Source of the DNA: Chryseobacterium sp. Tr-659
GTDB taxonomy: Bacteria > Bacteroidota > Bacteroidia > Flavobacteriales > Weeksellaceae
DNA: 64,000 nucleotides
Assembly (NCBI RefSeq): GCF_011752975.1
Contig: NZ_VWWP01000001.1
Span: forward strand, 744,001-808,000
Reading direction: 5' to 3'
The notes under the pieces are model-generated. The model ran no database searches. It was given only the letters and a program-made list of their open reading frames with translations, and was not told the origin of the DNA. Each line of letters starts with the position of its first letter. Positions within the stretch are counted from its first letter, which is position 1. Both the position numbers and the translations under genes were made by a program. Positions 28,286-37,276 of this stretch are shown piece after piece.

Positions 28286-28293
28286 TAAATTTG
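28286..28293 (+). promoter_or_regulatory. Putative -7 box for cbpAM
   Basis: TAAATTTG at 28286-28293, 16 bases before the cbpA ATG, matching TAnnTTTG. It implies a very short leader. Confidence 0.5.
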
Positions 28294-28309
28294 GGTAAAC
28301 CTCATTTCT

Positions 28310-29227
28310 ATGGCTTATATAGATTATTATAAAATTTTAGGCGTAGATAAAAGCGCAACACAGGACGATATCAAAAAGGCTTATCGAAAATTGGCTAGAA
28401 AATTACATCCTGACCTTAACCCTGATGATAAAGAAGCTGAAAGGAAGTTCAAAGAGCTGAACGAAGCCAATGAAGTTCTAAGCAACCCTGAAAACCGCTC
28501 CAAATATGATAAATATGGAGAACACTGGAAGCACGGCGAAGAATACGAAAAAGCCCAGCAGCAGCAAAGGCAATATCAACAGCAAAATTATGGAGGAGGA
28601 GGATTCTCCGGTGCTGATTTTGGAGAAGGTGAAGATTTTTCAGACTTCTTTCAAAGTATGTTCGGCGGAGAAACAGGAGGCGGATTTGGAAGAAGTTCAA
28701 GAGGAAGAGCTTCCGGGAAATTCAAAGGACAAGATATACAGGCCGAACTGCATTTAAAATTAAAAGATGCTGCAACTACCCATCCGCAAACCTTTGAAAT
28801 CAATGGGAAAAAAGTCAGAATTACCATTCCGGCAGGAGTTTATGACGGTCAGCAGATTAAATTGAAAGGGCATGGGAATCCGGGAGTCAACGGAGGTCCT
28901 AACGGAGATTTATATATTACTTTCAATATCCCGGTTGATCCTGATTTTGAAAGAATCGGAGATGATCTGAAAACAAAGGTTGCTATTGATTTGTACACAG
29001 CTGTCTTAGGAGGAGAAGTAAAAGTGAATACCTTAGACGGAAGCGTAAATCTTAAAGTAAAACCTGAAACCCAGAACGGAATTACCGTACGACTTAAAGG
29101 AAAAGGTTTTCCAGTCTACAAAAAAGAAGGAGAACATGGAGATCTTTTCGTGACCTACGAAGTAAAACTGCCTGTAAACCTTACTGAAAAGCAGAAAGAA
29201 CTTTTTGAACAACTAAAAAATTCCTAG
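28310..29227 (+). CDS. cbpA: DnaJ-like co-chaperone, CbpA type
   Basis: 305 residues. J domain at 1-68 with the HPD motif at 33-35 (KLHPDLNP), a Gln-rich then Gly/Phe-rich linker (about 85-135, [19 protein letters not shown]), and two C-terminal substrate-binding sheets. The four Cys-rich zinc repeats of true DnaJ are absent, placing it with class B / CbpA. It stimulates DnaK and hands over unfolded clients in the cytoplasm. cbpM starts 3 bp after the stop, the classic CbpA-CbpM pair. Confidence 0.95.
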   Translation: MAYIDYYKILGVDKSATQDDIKKAYRKLARKLHPDLNPDDKEAERKFKELNEANEVLSNPENRSKYDKYGEHWKHGEEYEKAQQQQRQYQQQNYGGGGFSGADFGEGEDFSDFFQSMFGGETGGGFGRSSRGRASGKFKGQDIQAELHLKLKDAATTHPQTFEINGKKVRITIPAGVYDGQQIKLKGHGNPGVNGGPNGDLYITFNIPVDPDFERIGDDLKTKVAIDLYTAVLGGEVKVNTLDGSVNLKVKPETQNGITVRLKGKGFPVYKKEGEHGDLFVTYEVKLPVNLTEKQKELFEQLKNS

Positions 29228-29230
29228 GCT

Positions 29231-29533
29231 ATGAGTGAAAGAATATCGCGGGAAGAACTCGTAAAAATTTACAATATAGAAATTACTTTTTTTGATGAAC
29301 TTGTGGATTACGGATTACTGAATATTCAGATTGAAGACAATGTTCATTATCTGATGTATGAGGATCTTCCTGATCTGGAGAAATTCGCCAACTGGCACTA
29401 TGATCTTGAGATCAACCTTCCCGGACTGGAAGTAATTTATAATATGTTGAAAAAGCTGGATGCCTTAAACCGCAGAAACAGAGAACTGATGAATAAACTT
29501 TCTGCAATAAGTAATCAATATGAAGATATTTAG
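29231..29533 (+). CDS. cbpM: Chaperone modulator CbpM
   Basis: 100 residues. MerR-like N-terminal fold (ISREELVKIYNIEITFFDELVDYGLL) and a C-terminal helix (LEVIYNMLKKLDALNRRNRELM), as in CbpM. In E. coli CbpM binds the CbpA J domain and blocks its stimulation of DnaK. The 3-bp spacing to cbpA indicates coupled translation. Confidence 0.92.
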   Translation: MSERISREELVKIYNIEITFFDELVDYGLLNIQIEDNVHYLMYEDLPDLEKFANWHYDLEINLPGLEVIYNMLKKLDALNRRNRELMNKLSAISNQYEDI

Positions 29534-29535
29534 TT

Positions 29536-29543
29536 TAGCTTTG
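29536..29543 (+). promoter_or_regulatory. Putative -7 box in the cbpM-YcxB-like gap
   Basis: TAGCTTTG, 23 bases before the next ATG. It overlaps the end of cbpM and might add independent transcription; no strong -33. Confidence 0.35.
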
Positions 29544-29566
29544 TAGCTTTTTAAAGCCAACTTTAT

Positions 29567-30094
29567 ATGATGAATGAGGAAAAGGTGATCACACTGAAGC
29601 CGGAAAGAAAGATTTTTGAAGATATTTATTTTAGCGGTAATCAGGGGAGTCTGCTTTTCTCTCCTGCAACGAAGGCTAAAACCATCACTACAATAGTATC
29701 AGCAGTTATTTTATGTATTGTATTTCTATTGAAAGATATGCTGAATAAAGAAAGCGTAGGAATTTTATATTTCCTGAGCTTTATATTTCTGCTGTGTACT
29801 GTTTTTCTTTCGGTAAGTGTGAATAAAGTCTCAAGATGGAAAAAACAGGTAAATCAATATTTAAATGTGCTTGAAAAATGTAAAGTCTACGAAATCAGAT
29901 TTGATCAGAATTTTTTCACAGTAAATATTGATGGTGAGAAAGAAACCAGTGAGTGGAAAGATTTCACATATTTTGACAGCAATAATGAATTCATTTCCAT
30001 TGAAGGGAAATACAGTTATATGTTTCCTAGGAAATCCATGAGCGAGAAAGAATATAGTTTTCTCAAAAAAATATTGAAAGAAAATATCAATTGA
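29567..30094 (+). CDS. YcxB-like membrane protein
   Basis: 175 residues. Two adjacent transmembrane segments (about 39-58 and 64-83) divide a short N-terminus from a C-terminal PH-like part with YEIRFDQNFFTVNIDGEKETSEWKDF and YSYMFPRKSM, the pattern of YcxB-like proteins. Function unknown. Two in-frame ATGs (29567, 29570) are equivalent. It lies 33 bp after cbpM and ends at a bidirectional hairpin facing the cysteine synthase gene. Confidence 0.75.
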   Translation: MMNEEKVITLKPERKIFEDIYFSGNQGSLLFSPATKAKTITTIVSAVILCIVFLLKDMLNKESVGILYFLSFIFLLCTVFLSVSVNKVSRWKKQVNQYLNVLEKCKVYEIRFDQNFFTVNIDGEKETSEWKDFTYFDSNNEFISIEGKYSYMFPRKSMSEKEYSFLKKILKENIN

Positions 30095-30106
30095 GTCTAT
30101 AAAAAT

Positions 30107-30140
30107 AAAAACGGAGCAAAATTTTGCTCCGTTTTTTTAT
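30107..30140. terminator. Bidirectional terminator between convergent genes
   Basis: Palindrome ACGGAGCAAAA / TTTTGCTCCGT (30111-30132), flanked by A-tract and T-tract, serving the plus-strand YcxB-like gene and the minus-strand cysteine synthase-type gene. Confidence 0.85.
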
Positions 30141-30177
30141 TATGTACAAATATTGACTTTTTTGCCAGTCTGTTTTC

Positions 30178-31176
30178 TTAACCTTCTTTGTTGTCTTCCA
30201 ACCAGCCCATTTCTTTCATCCATTCATCGTTGTAGATCTTTCCTACATACCTTGAACCGTGGTCATGAAGTAAAACAACAATGACATCATCTTTAGTAAA
30301 TTGATCTTTCATTTGGATCAAAGATGCAATTGCACTTCCCGCAGAGTATCCACAGAAAATACCTTCTTCTTTAGCCAGTTTTCTTGCATAAACAGCCCCG
30401 TCTTTATCGGTTACCTTTTCGAAATGGTCAATAACAGACATATCATAATTTTCAGGAATGATATCTTCTCCGATTCCTTCCGTAATATATGTGTAAGCAT
30501 GATCGTAGTGTAATTCTCCGGTCTCGTGGAATTCTTTCAAAATAGAACCGTAAGTATCTACCCCGATTACTTTGATGTCCGGATTTTTTTCTTTGAAGAA
30601 AGTTCCGCACCCTGTGATAGTACCTCCTGTTCCGGCTCCTACAACAAAGTGAGTCAGCTTTCCTTCGGTCTGTTCCCAGATTTCAGGAGCGGTAGATTCA
30701 TAGTGAGCAGCTCTGTTGGATAAATTATCATATTGATTTACATACCATCCGTTTTCCGTTTCTTTTGCCAGTCTTTTTGAAACTGAATAATAAGAACGAG
30801 GATCAGTAGGTTTTACGTCAGTAGGGCAAACTATTACTTCAGCTCCCACAGCACGAAGAATGTCACACTTTTCTTTTGATTGTTTGGAATTGGTTACAAA
30901 AATACATTTGTAGCCTTTGATGATTGCCGCAAGCGCCAATCCCATTCCTGTGTTTCCTGAAGTTCCTTCAATGATGGTTCCTCCCGGTTTTAATCTGCCG
31001 TCTTTTTCGGCATCTTCTATCATTTTAAGAGCCATTCTGTCCTTTACGGAGTTTCCCGGGTTGAATGTCTCTACTTTTGCCAATACTAATGCCGGAAAGT
31101 CTTCACCTAACACATTATTAAGTTTTACCAGCGGTGTGTTTCCTATCGTTTCAAGGATATTTTTTGCGTATTTCAT
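30178..31176 (-). CDS. PLP-dependent cysteine synthase / cystathionine beta-synthase family enzyme
   Basis: 332 residues. Fold type II PLP enzyme: PLP lysine is Lys45 in NPGNSVKDRM, substrate loop EGTSGNTGMGLA, phosphate loop GAGTGGTITGCG, and CGYSAGSAIAS. Two activities are possible: O-acetylserine sulfhydrylase (cysteine from sulfide), or cystathionine beta-synthase (serine plus homocysteine). The C-terminal LLHDHGSRYVGKIYNDEWM resembles CBS catalytic domains more than CysK, but no regulatory CBS pair follows. A -7 box reading TATCTTTG on the minus strand lies at 31196-31203. Single-gene unit. Confidence 0.9.
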   Translation of the reverse strand: MKYAKNILETIGNTPLVKLNNVLGEDFPALVLAKVETFNPGNSVKDRMALKMIEDAEKDGRLKPGGTIIEGTSGNTGMGLALAAIIKGYKCIFVTNSKQSKEKCDILRAVGAEVIVCPTDVKPTDPRSYYSVSKRLAKETENGWYVNQYDNLSNRAAHYESTAPEIWEQTEGKLTHFVVGAGTGGTITGCGTFFKEKNPDIKVIGVDTYGSILKEFHETGELHYDHAYTYITEGIGEDIIPENYDMSVIDHFEKVTDKDGAVYARKLAKEEGIFCGYSAGSAIASLIQMKDQFTKDDVIVVLLHDHGSRYVGKIYNDEWMKEMGWLEDNKEG

Positions 31177-31195
31177 AAATGTTTTATATGCGGTG

Positions 31196-31203
31196 CAAAG
31201 ATA
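31196..31203 (-). promoter_or_regulatory. Putative -7 box for the cysteine synthase-type gene
   Basis: TATCTTTG on the minus strand, about 20 bases upstream of the ATG; matches TAnnTTTG. No clear -33. Confidence 0.5.
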
Positions 31204-31306
31204 GAGTTTTTAAACTTATCTCTACTGTGGATAACATGTGGATAAGTTGTAGATAATTAAGCTGATAGAGCTGAATCATTCATAACTGCCAATATTAATT
31301 ATCAGG

Positions 31307-32536
31307 TTAATTATACTTAATCGCTTTTACAGGAGAAATCTTACTGATCAGGTAACTTGGAATGATCAAAGCAAGGCCTGAAATAATCAGAATTCCTACG
31401 GAAATAGAAATAATAGCAATAGGATTAAGATCTACCGGAACAGTACTTACATAATAATTTTCCGGATTAAGCTTTATAACTCCAAAGAACTTTTGAATTA
31501 AAATTAGCCCCAATCCAATGGCATTTCCATACAGAAGTCCCGGAATCATAATGATCAGGGTATAATTGATGAAAGTTGCTCTTATCTGGGAGTTGCTTGC
31601 ACCTAGTGTTTTAAGTAAACCTATAGAATTAGTTCTTTCAATAATAAGGATGAGAAGAACCATGATAATATTGATGACCACTACAATCAGCATAATGATG
31701 ATGATCAGAGCGATATTTGTATCAAAAATACTGATCCAGTCTGTAATCTGAGGGAATTTTTCAGTGGCTTTTTCAGCATAATTTTTATAACCGATCAGCT
31801 TTTCAATTTCAGGAAAATCTTTGTCTATATCATTTACATTTTTCAGGAAAATGTCAATTCCGCCTATTTCATCAGGTTTCATATCCTGAATTTTTCTTGC
31901 ATGATTAATTCCTCCGATAACAAACTGCTCATCAATCAGCTTAATATCTGTTCTATAGATACCAATGATTCGGAATTTACGATAGAGCGGCTTTTGATCT
32001 GCCTTTAAAAATACAGTAACAATACTGTCATTAACTTTAAGATGCAGATCATTGGCTATTTTTTGAGAAATCGCAACATCATTGTTGAAACCTTTTTCTG
32101 TAACTTTAGGAGTAGTACCGGCAATGAGAAATTTCTTGAACCTTAGACTGTCAAAATCTTTTCCGATTCCTTTGAATATGATTCCGGCGAAATTATGTTC
32201 GTTACGCATAATTCCCGTAACCATTACATATTTCTGGGTGCTTTCTACATCCGGAAGCTCTTTTATTTTAGCAATATTAAGCCCTTGATTGTCGAGTACG
32301 GAAGTATTGTAAGAGGAATTCGATCGTGTAGATCTCACCGTAATATGTCCGCTGAAATCGGCAAGTCTCTCTTTGATAGCTTTTTTAGAACCGAAACCGG
32401 TGGCTACGGTAATCAGGGAAACAATGATCCCTAATGCTACAGAAAGCCTGCCAATGAAGATGATAACCCTTGATAGGTTATTTTTGTTATCTTTGGAAAA
32501 TGCTATTTTTCTAGAGAAATATAAAGGAAATTTCAA
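31307..32536 (-). CDS. FtsX-like / LolCE-type ABC transporter permease
   Basis: About 409 residues from a TTG start at 32536 (…KFPLYFSRKIAF); an ATG at 32605 would add 23 residues that are merely the antisense of the neighbour's signal peptide, so TTG is preferred. One N-terminal TM helix, a long periplasmic MacB-like domain, then three C-terminal TM helices with RTNSIGLLKTLGASNSQIR and the ending PVKAIKYN typical of the family. It probably works with an ATPase in lipoprotein trafficking, but no ATPase gene is adjacent. Its start lies 4 bases from the divergent DUF1343 start. Confidence 0.88.
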   Translation of the reverse strand: MKFPLYFSRKIAFSKDNKNNLSRVIIFIGRLSVALGIIVSLITVATGFGSKKAIKERLADFSGHITVRSTRSNSSYNTSVLDNQGLNIAKIKELPDVESTQKYVMVTGIMRNEHNFAGIIFKGIGKDFDSLRFKKFLIAGTTPKVTEKGFNNDVAISQKIANDLHLKVNDSIVTVFLKADQKPLYRKFRIIGIYRTDIKLIDEQFVIGGINHARKIQDMKPDEIGGIDIFLKNVNDIDKDFPEIEKLIGYKNYAEKATEKFPQITDWISIFDTNIALIIIIMLIVVVINIIMVLLILIIERTNSIGLLKTLGASNSQIRATFINYTLIIMIPGLLYGNAIGLGLILIQKFFGVIKLNPENYYVSTVPVDLNPIAIISISVGILIISGLALIIPSYLISKISPVKAIKYN

Positions 32537-32540
32537 GCTT

Positions 32541-33737
32541 ATGAATTTAGATTTCAAAATTAAAAATTTACTTCTGATTTGCCTAATTTTTTTAGGAGTA
32601 TTCAATCAATATTATTCTCAGACTCAAGTTCAATCTGATTTTAAAACCGGGGCAGATCAGCCTGAAGTATACCTTCCATTATTAAAAGGTAAAACCATTG
32701 GTGTGGTCACTAATCAAACGGGATTAATGAGTGACAGAACCCATCTTGTAGATTTTCTTGTAAAAAACGGAATCAAAATCAAGTCTATTTTTGCTCCTGA
32801 ACATGGTTTCAGAGGTGATGCTGATGCCGGAGCGAAAGTAAAAAACGGAATAGATGTAAAAACCGGAATTCCGATTGTTTCACTGTATGGTAATAATAAA
32901 AAGCCAAAACCGGAACAGCTTGAGGGCATTGATATTGTAGTTTTTGATATCCAGGATGTAGGAGTGAGGTTCTATACTTATATTTCCACTTTATCTTACC
33001 TGATGGAAGCCGGAGCTGAAAATAATGTTGAAGTTATGGTTCTGGATCGTCCTAATCCTCATGACGGTTATACTGACGGGCCTGTGTTGAAGAAGAAATG
33101 GACCAGTTTTGTAGGAATGCATGAAGTACCCGTAGTATATGGTCTTACAATAGGAGAATACGGAAAAATGGTTAATGGTGAAAAATGGTTAAAAGGTGGG
33201 GTTGAAGCTAAATATACGCTGATTCCTATGAAAAACTATCATAAAAAACAGCGTTATCCGATTTTGGATAAGCCTTCTCCTAATTTACCAAATGATAAAG
33301 CTATTAATTTATATCCCAGCCTATGCTTTTTTGAAGGTACTCAGGTTTCCGTGGGAAGAGGAACAGATCTTCCTTTTCAGATCTATGGTTCTCCGTGGAT
33401 GGTAAATCTCCCATACCAGTTTACTCCTAAACCAAGTTACGGAGCTAAGGATCCTTTCCTGAACGGGAAATTATGCTATGGCGAAAACCTTTCCAATTAT
33501 CCGAAAGATCTAAGAGAGTTAAACCTCGAATGGGTGATCAAAGCTTACCAAAACTATAAAAATCCTCAACAGGATTTTTTCCTGAAAAACCTTTGGTTTG
33601 ATACGCTGTCCGGAACTGATGAATTCAGAAAACAGATCATTGCCGGAAAATCGATCCCGGAAATTAAGGCTTCATGGAGAAAAGATCTGGAAAGCTTTGA
33701 GAAAATCCGAACCAGATATGTGGTTTACGAAGATTAA
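32541..33737 (+). CDS. DUF1343 protein, NamZ-like exo-beta-N-acetylmuramidase (GH171)
   Basis: 398 residues from ATG 32541, which gives a clean Sec signal peptide (MNLDFKIKNLLLICLIFLGV, cut after YYSQ); longer upstream starts lie inside the opposite gene. DUF1343 features: KGKTIGVVTNQTGL, IFAPEHGFRGDADAG, VVFDIQDVGVRFYTYISTL, DRPNPHDG and FFEGTQVSVGRGTDLPF. A Bacillus member (NamZ/YbbC) removes terminal MurNAc from peptidoglycan fragments; the same role in cell-wall recycling is inferred here. It converges with the next gene, the stop codons directly abutting. Confidence 0.9.
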   Translation: MNLDFKIKNLLLICLIFLGVFNQYYSQTQVQSDFKTGADQPEVYLPLLKGKTIGVVTNQTGLMSDRTHLVDFLVKNGIKIKSIFAPEHGFRGDADAGAKVKNGIDVKTGIPIVSLYGNNKKPKPEQLEGIDIVVFDIQDVGVRFYTYISTLSYLMEAGAENNVEVMVLDRPNPHDGYTDGPVLKKKWTSFVGMHEVPVVYGLTIGEYGKMVNGEKWLKGGVEAKYTLIPMKNYHKKQRYPILDKPSPNLPNDKAINLYPSLCFFEGTQVSVGRGTDLPFQIYGSPWMVNLPYQFTPKPSYGAKDPFLNGKLCYGENLSNYPKDLRELNLEWVIKAYQNYKNPQQDFFLKNLWFDTLSGTDEFRKQIIAGKSIPEIKASWRKDLESFEKIRTRYVVYED

Positions 33738-33944
33738 TTAATCAAAATTTTGGGGCGGATTTTTATCATTTCTGCCCTTATTCAAAATAAAAAGTCCGAG
33801 AGTTAATCCAACAACACCAGCAAAAGCCGTTAGTAAAGCTCTTTGTACTTTGTCGGGAAGATCATTCCCGATATAATTCATCAAAAAAAGAATCACAAAG
33901 GTGATCACTGAAATGATAATATGATGTTTTCCGAAAGGTTTCAT
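33738..33944 (-). CDS. Small two-TM membrane protein (68 aa)
   Basis: 68 residues with two hydrophobic helices (about 9-25 and 37-54), charged tail RNDKNPPQNFD. Unknown family. Starts 4 bp after the stop of the upstream barrel gene on the same strand; its stop codon abuts the DUF1343 stop with no spacer. Confidence 0.7.
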   Translation of the reverse strand: MKPFGKHHIIISVITFVILFLMNYIGNDLPDKVQRALLTAFAGVVGLTLGLFILNKGRNDKNPPQNFD

Positions 33945-33948
33945 TGTG

Positions 33949-34575
33949 TTATTTTAATTTATAAGAGATCATTACACCCCCTCTGTAAGGGATAATTTCT
34001 CCACTTTTATTAAATCCTTCAGCAGAATCGTAACGTTTCCCGGTTGTACGGTCATAACCTTTATAAAAACCCTGAGAAGTACCTACTGTTGCATAAATAT
34101 CAAGATTTAAACGTTCTGAGAGCTGAAATTGATAACCTCCTGTAATTCCTAATGTATAAGAATATCCTTTTTGATATAGATTGGAATTCACAAGAAGCTC
34201 TCCATTCCAGTTTTCAGTTACAGTGTCTTTCCAGTAATTCCATTTTTGAAGATTGTAAGCGGAAACTCCTATATTAGCTCCTATATACCAGTGTTTAAAA
34301 GCTTCATTAAAATAATATCTGCCTTCTATGGAAAGGGAATAGATCTGTAATTCATGGCCTGCAAAAGATTTCCAGGGTGAAATGAAAACATCTCCCTGAA
34401 GAGTATATTTTGAGCTGAGCTGCTTTTCTACACCTACATTTATAATCCCTATAGGAGCAAATAAAGCATTTCCTTTGATGTATAAACTTTTATCCTGTCC
34501 TTGTTCCTGTTCCTGAGCATTCAGAGTTCCTGCTGCCAGGAAAGCTAAAACACCCGCTAATAATTTATATTTCAT
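33949..34575 (-). CDS. DUF3575-type outer membrane beta-barrel protein
   Basis: 208 residues. Signal peptide MKYKLLAGVLAFLAAGTLNA. The mature part is an alternating amphipathic barrel (NALFAPIGIINVGVEKQLS, IEGRYYF, ITGGYQF) ending in aromatic/charged YRGGVMISYKLK. DUF3575 is of unknown function. Middle gene of a compact minus-strand unit: thioredoxin-like protein (8 bp upstream), this barrel, then the 68-aa membrane protein. Confidence 0.82.
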   Translation of the reverse strand: MKYKLLAGVLAFLAAGTLNAQEQEQGQDKSLYIKGNALFAPIGIINVGVEKQLSSKYTLQGDVFISPWKSFAGHELQIYSLSIEGRYYFNEAFKHWYIGANIGVSAYNLQKWNYWKDTVTENWNGELLVNSNLYQKGYSYTLGITGGYQFQLSERLNLDIYATVGTSQGFYKGYDRTTGKRYDSAEGFNKSGEIIPYRGGVMISYKLK

Positions 34576-34583
34576 CTGTATGT

Positions 34584-35765
34584 TTATTGTATTTGCTTAA
34601 GCAGTTCATCTGCCAGATTTGAATCCTTGTTGCCCTGAATGGCCATATTTTTAGACATTTCAGCATAATTTTTTGCATTCTCCTTATTTCCTGTCAGGTA
34701 ATAAAGTTTAGCAAGAATATAGGTGTTTTCAGAATTTTCACCTCTCATTACGGACTTTTCAGCCCATTCTGTTGCTTTCTTTAATGAAGAAGGCGTTTTC
34801 ACATGTTCTGCAAATATCCATGCCGCTCTCAAAAGTTCATTCGGATCAAATGCATCTGAATTTTTGTAATAATCTAAAGCTGCTTTTTCGTATTCAGGAA
34901 AATTAGTGTTTTGCTCATAATAACTAAGTTTAGTTTGGTTGAGCTTTTTAACAGCGGCTTCTTTTCCTACCATTGGCTCTGCAGCTTTCAGGAAATAATC
35001 ATCGTTTATTTTTTTATTCTTATCATCAATAGATTGCTCTACTATTTTAGCCAGTTTCAACTGTGCATCGAACTCGTTGTATGTTTCTTCCGGTAAAAAT
35101 TTGATGATCTCTGCTTTTCTTGATGTAAAAGCTTTATAGTTATTGTCTTCAGATGATTTTATGAAATACAGCAGGAACCCTATTTCATCTTTCGTAAGTT
35201 CTTCAGTTTTCTTTTTATTTTCAAAATATCTTTCGGAAGCTTTTTTAGCAAAATCATAATCTGAGTTAGAATTAAGCTTCATAATATTGATCAGAAATTC
35301 AGGATCTTTTTCTCCACCCGCAAAACGTTCTTTCAATGATCCTTTTTTATTCCCTGGTGCATTGATATCCTGAGCCATTGCCACAAATAAGCTTTCTTCC
35401 ATATAGCCGGTATTTCTCGAAACAAGCTCACCTTCGCCGTTCAAAAAAAGATAGGTAGGGTAGGATCTTACTCCAAATTTAGATGCGAGGTCTCTCCCTT
35501 CACCTTTTTCCATATCAAATCTTGCATTAATGAAGTTGGTATTATAATAATCCCTTACTGCTTTCTGAGTGAAAACGTTTTTCTCCATCATTTTGCATGG
35601 GCCACACCACGAAGCATAAGCATCAATAAAAACCAGTTTTTTTTCTTTTTTGGCTTTTGCAATAATATCTTTGAATGGTAGTTCCTGAAACTGGATTGTT
35701 TCCTGAGCAGCGATAATGATAGAACAAAAAATAGATATCCCGGAGATGATCTTCTTCATTTTCAA
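34584..35765 (-). CDS. Secreted thioredoxin-family protein with C-terminal helical repeats
   Basis: 393 residues; MKMKKIISG suggests either of two ATGs. Signal peptide 1-20, then a thioredoxin fold with the redox motif WCGPC at 53-57 and the cis-Pro segment RSYPTYLFLNG. Beyond about 140 the protein is all-helical, with TPR-like pairs (AALDYYKNSDAFDPNELLRAAW). It is likely a periplasmic thiol-disulfide reductase or isomerase, with the helical part binding a client. First gene of the three-gene minus-strand unit. Confidence 0.88.
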   Translation of the reverse strand: MKMKKIISGISIFCSIIIAAQETIQFQELPFKDIIAKAKKEKKLVFIDAYASWCGPCKMMEKNVFTQKAVRDYYNTNFINARFDMEKGEGRDLASKFGVRSYPTYLFLNGEGELVSRNTGYMEESLFVAMAQDINAPGNKKGSLKERFAGGEKDPEFLINIMKLNSNSDYDFAKKASERYFENKKKTEELTKDEIGFLLYFIKSSEDNNYKAFTSRKAEIIKFLPEETYNEFDAQLKLAKIVEQSIDDKNKKINDDYFLKAAEPMVGKEAAVKKLNQTKLSYYEQNTNFPEYEKAALDYYKNSDAFDPNELLRAAWIFAEHVKTPSSLKKATEWAEKSVMRGENSENTYILAKLYYLTGNKENAKNYAEMSKNMAIQGNKDSNLADELLKQIQ

Positions 35766-35951
35766 ATAAGATTTGTAGGCGAAGATAATTAATTTTCAAA
35801 ATATAAAGAGCTGAATCTGCTGTTTGTCCGGTGATATTAACTAATTTTAAGACTTAGCATCATTATTCTTCCCCTTCAGATCAGATGGGTATGTTCATCT
35901 TATAGTTCCGGAAATTTATTTATTCTCAGGTTTTTGTGTTAAAATTATATT

Positions 35952-35959
35952 TACTTTTG
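35952..35959 (+). promoter_or_regulatory. Putative -7 box for the membrane AraC gene
   Basis: TACTTTTG, with a TTG at 35934-35936 fifteen bases upstream (slightly short). Leader about 40 bases. Confidence 0.45.
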
Positions 35960-36003
35960 TCGTGAACAGTATGTATTTAAATTAACAAAATATTGAAGCT
36001 TTT

Positions 36004-37116
36004 ATGCTTTATTTATCTGGTGTCTTTTTAGCTTTTTTCCTGGCTTTTCTTTTATTGACCAAAAGAAATAGAAATATTGCAGATCTAATCCTGACGGGAT
36101 GGCTTGCTGCAATAGGATTAAATCTAGCGTGTCACTATATGTTTCTTACCCGTCAGTATACAGAATATCCTTCATTTACTTTTTTAGGATTTACACTACC
36201 GGTTGTTTACGGGCCTTTCTTATACATGTATGTGAGAAAGCAGACTTCACCCAGGCCTTTTTCGTGGAAGTATTTGCTGCATTTTATTCCTTTTCTGATG
36301 GTTAATCTTTTATTCCTGAAATTCTACCTTTCATCTTTTGATAAAAGAGTAGAGATTTTTAAACATCAGGGAAGCGGCTTTGAAACCGAAATGCTTTTCA
36401 GATTATACTTTATTTATCTGTCCGGGATAATCTATGTTATTCTATCTTTCTGGTTACTGTATCAGTTCAGGAAGAATATGGTTCAGCAGTTTTCAAATAC
36501 TGAAAAGATCAATTTCAACTGGTTATTGTATCTTATTATCTGGATTGCACTGATCTGGGGATTGGTACTTTTTGTAAACGTTAATATCATTTACGGAGCC
36601 GTAGCTGTTTTTATTATATGGCTTGGATATTTCGGAATAAAACAGGTTCAGGTCTTTAGTCAGCCTACACTTGCGGTTGCAGGTTACAGGATAGAAGCTG
36701 AAACGAAGGTTGAAACTGAGAAAGAGGAAATTTCTCTTATTACGGATAAGAAATACCAGAAATCCGGTCTTACAAAAGAAAATATTGAAAATATCCATGC
36801 AAGACTTCAGAAAATTCTGAAGGAAGAAAAGCCCTTTATTAATCCTAATCTTACCTTGAACGAACTTGCTGCCATGCTGGATGTTCATCCTAATAATCTT
36901 TCTCAGGTAATCAATTCCAAAGAGAATAAAAATTTCTACGAACTTATCAATGAAAAAAGAATCGAAGAATTTTTAAACAAAATCTCAGAACCTGAAAGCA
37001 AACAATATACTTTACTTTCAATTGCATTTGAATGCGGTTTCAATTCCAAAACCTCTTTCAATAGAAATTTTAAAAAGTACACTGGTGTTACTCCCAGCGA
37101 GTATCAAAAAGTCTGA
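36004..37116 (+). CDS. Membrane-anchored AraC-family regulator
   Basis: 370 residues. The N-terminal ~215 residues contain seven hydrophobic helices (LSGVFLAFFLAFLLL onward); after a linker, the AraC double helix-turn-helix fills the last 100 residues (LTLNELAAMLDVHPNNLSQV and LLSIAFECGFNSKTSFNRNF, ending GVTPSEYQ). This layout is common in Bacteroidota and implies a membrane-embedded sensor acting on DNA from the inner membrane. It precedes a lipoprotein hydrolase gene by 160 bp, a possible target. Confidence 0.9.
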   Translation: MLYLSGVFLAFFLAFLLLTKRNRNIADLILTGWLAAIGLNLACHYMFLTRQYTEYPSFTFLGFTLPVVYGPFLYMYVRKQTSPRPFSWKYLLHFIPFLMVNLLFLKFYLSSFDKRVEIFKHQGSGFETEMLFRLYFIYLSGIIYVILSFWLLYQFRKNMVQQFSNTEKINFNWLLYLIIWIALIWGLVLFVNVNIIYGAVAVFIIWLGYFGIKQVQVFSQPTLAVAGYRIEAETKVETEKEEISLITDKKYQKSGLTKENIENIHARLQKILKEEKPFINPNLTLNELAAMLDVHPNNLSQVINSKENKNFYELINEKRIEEFLNKISEPESKQYTLLSIAFECGFNSKTSFNRNFKKYTGVTPSEYQKV

Positions 37117-37276
37117 TCTTACAGGGTTTCATCTTTCAGGGAATGGTGTCATTTTTCATATCTGTTTAGTAATCAGTTGATTGTGGTTTGTGTCTTTTGT
37201 GTTCCAACTTTCCTGATGGAGCGACTTGCTTTTGAAGATAATGAATCTTTGCATCATAACTTTTAAACCCAAAAGT

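Noticed and set aside
37226..37276. Longer start for the lipoprotein hydrolase
   Set aside because: Would bury the lipoprotein signal behind 17 additional residues.
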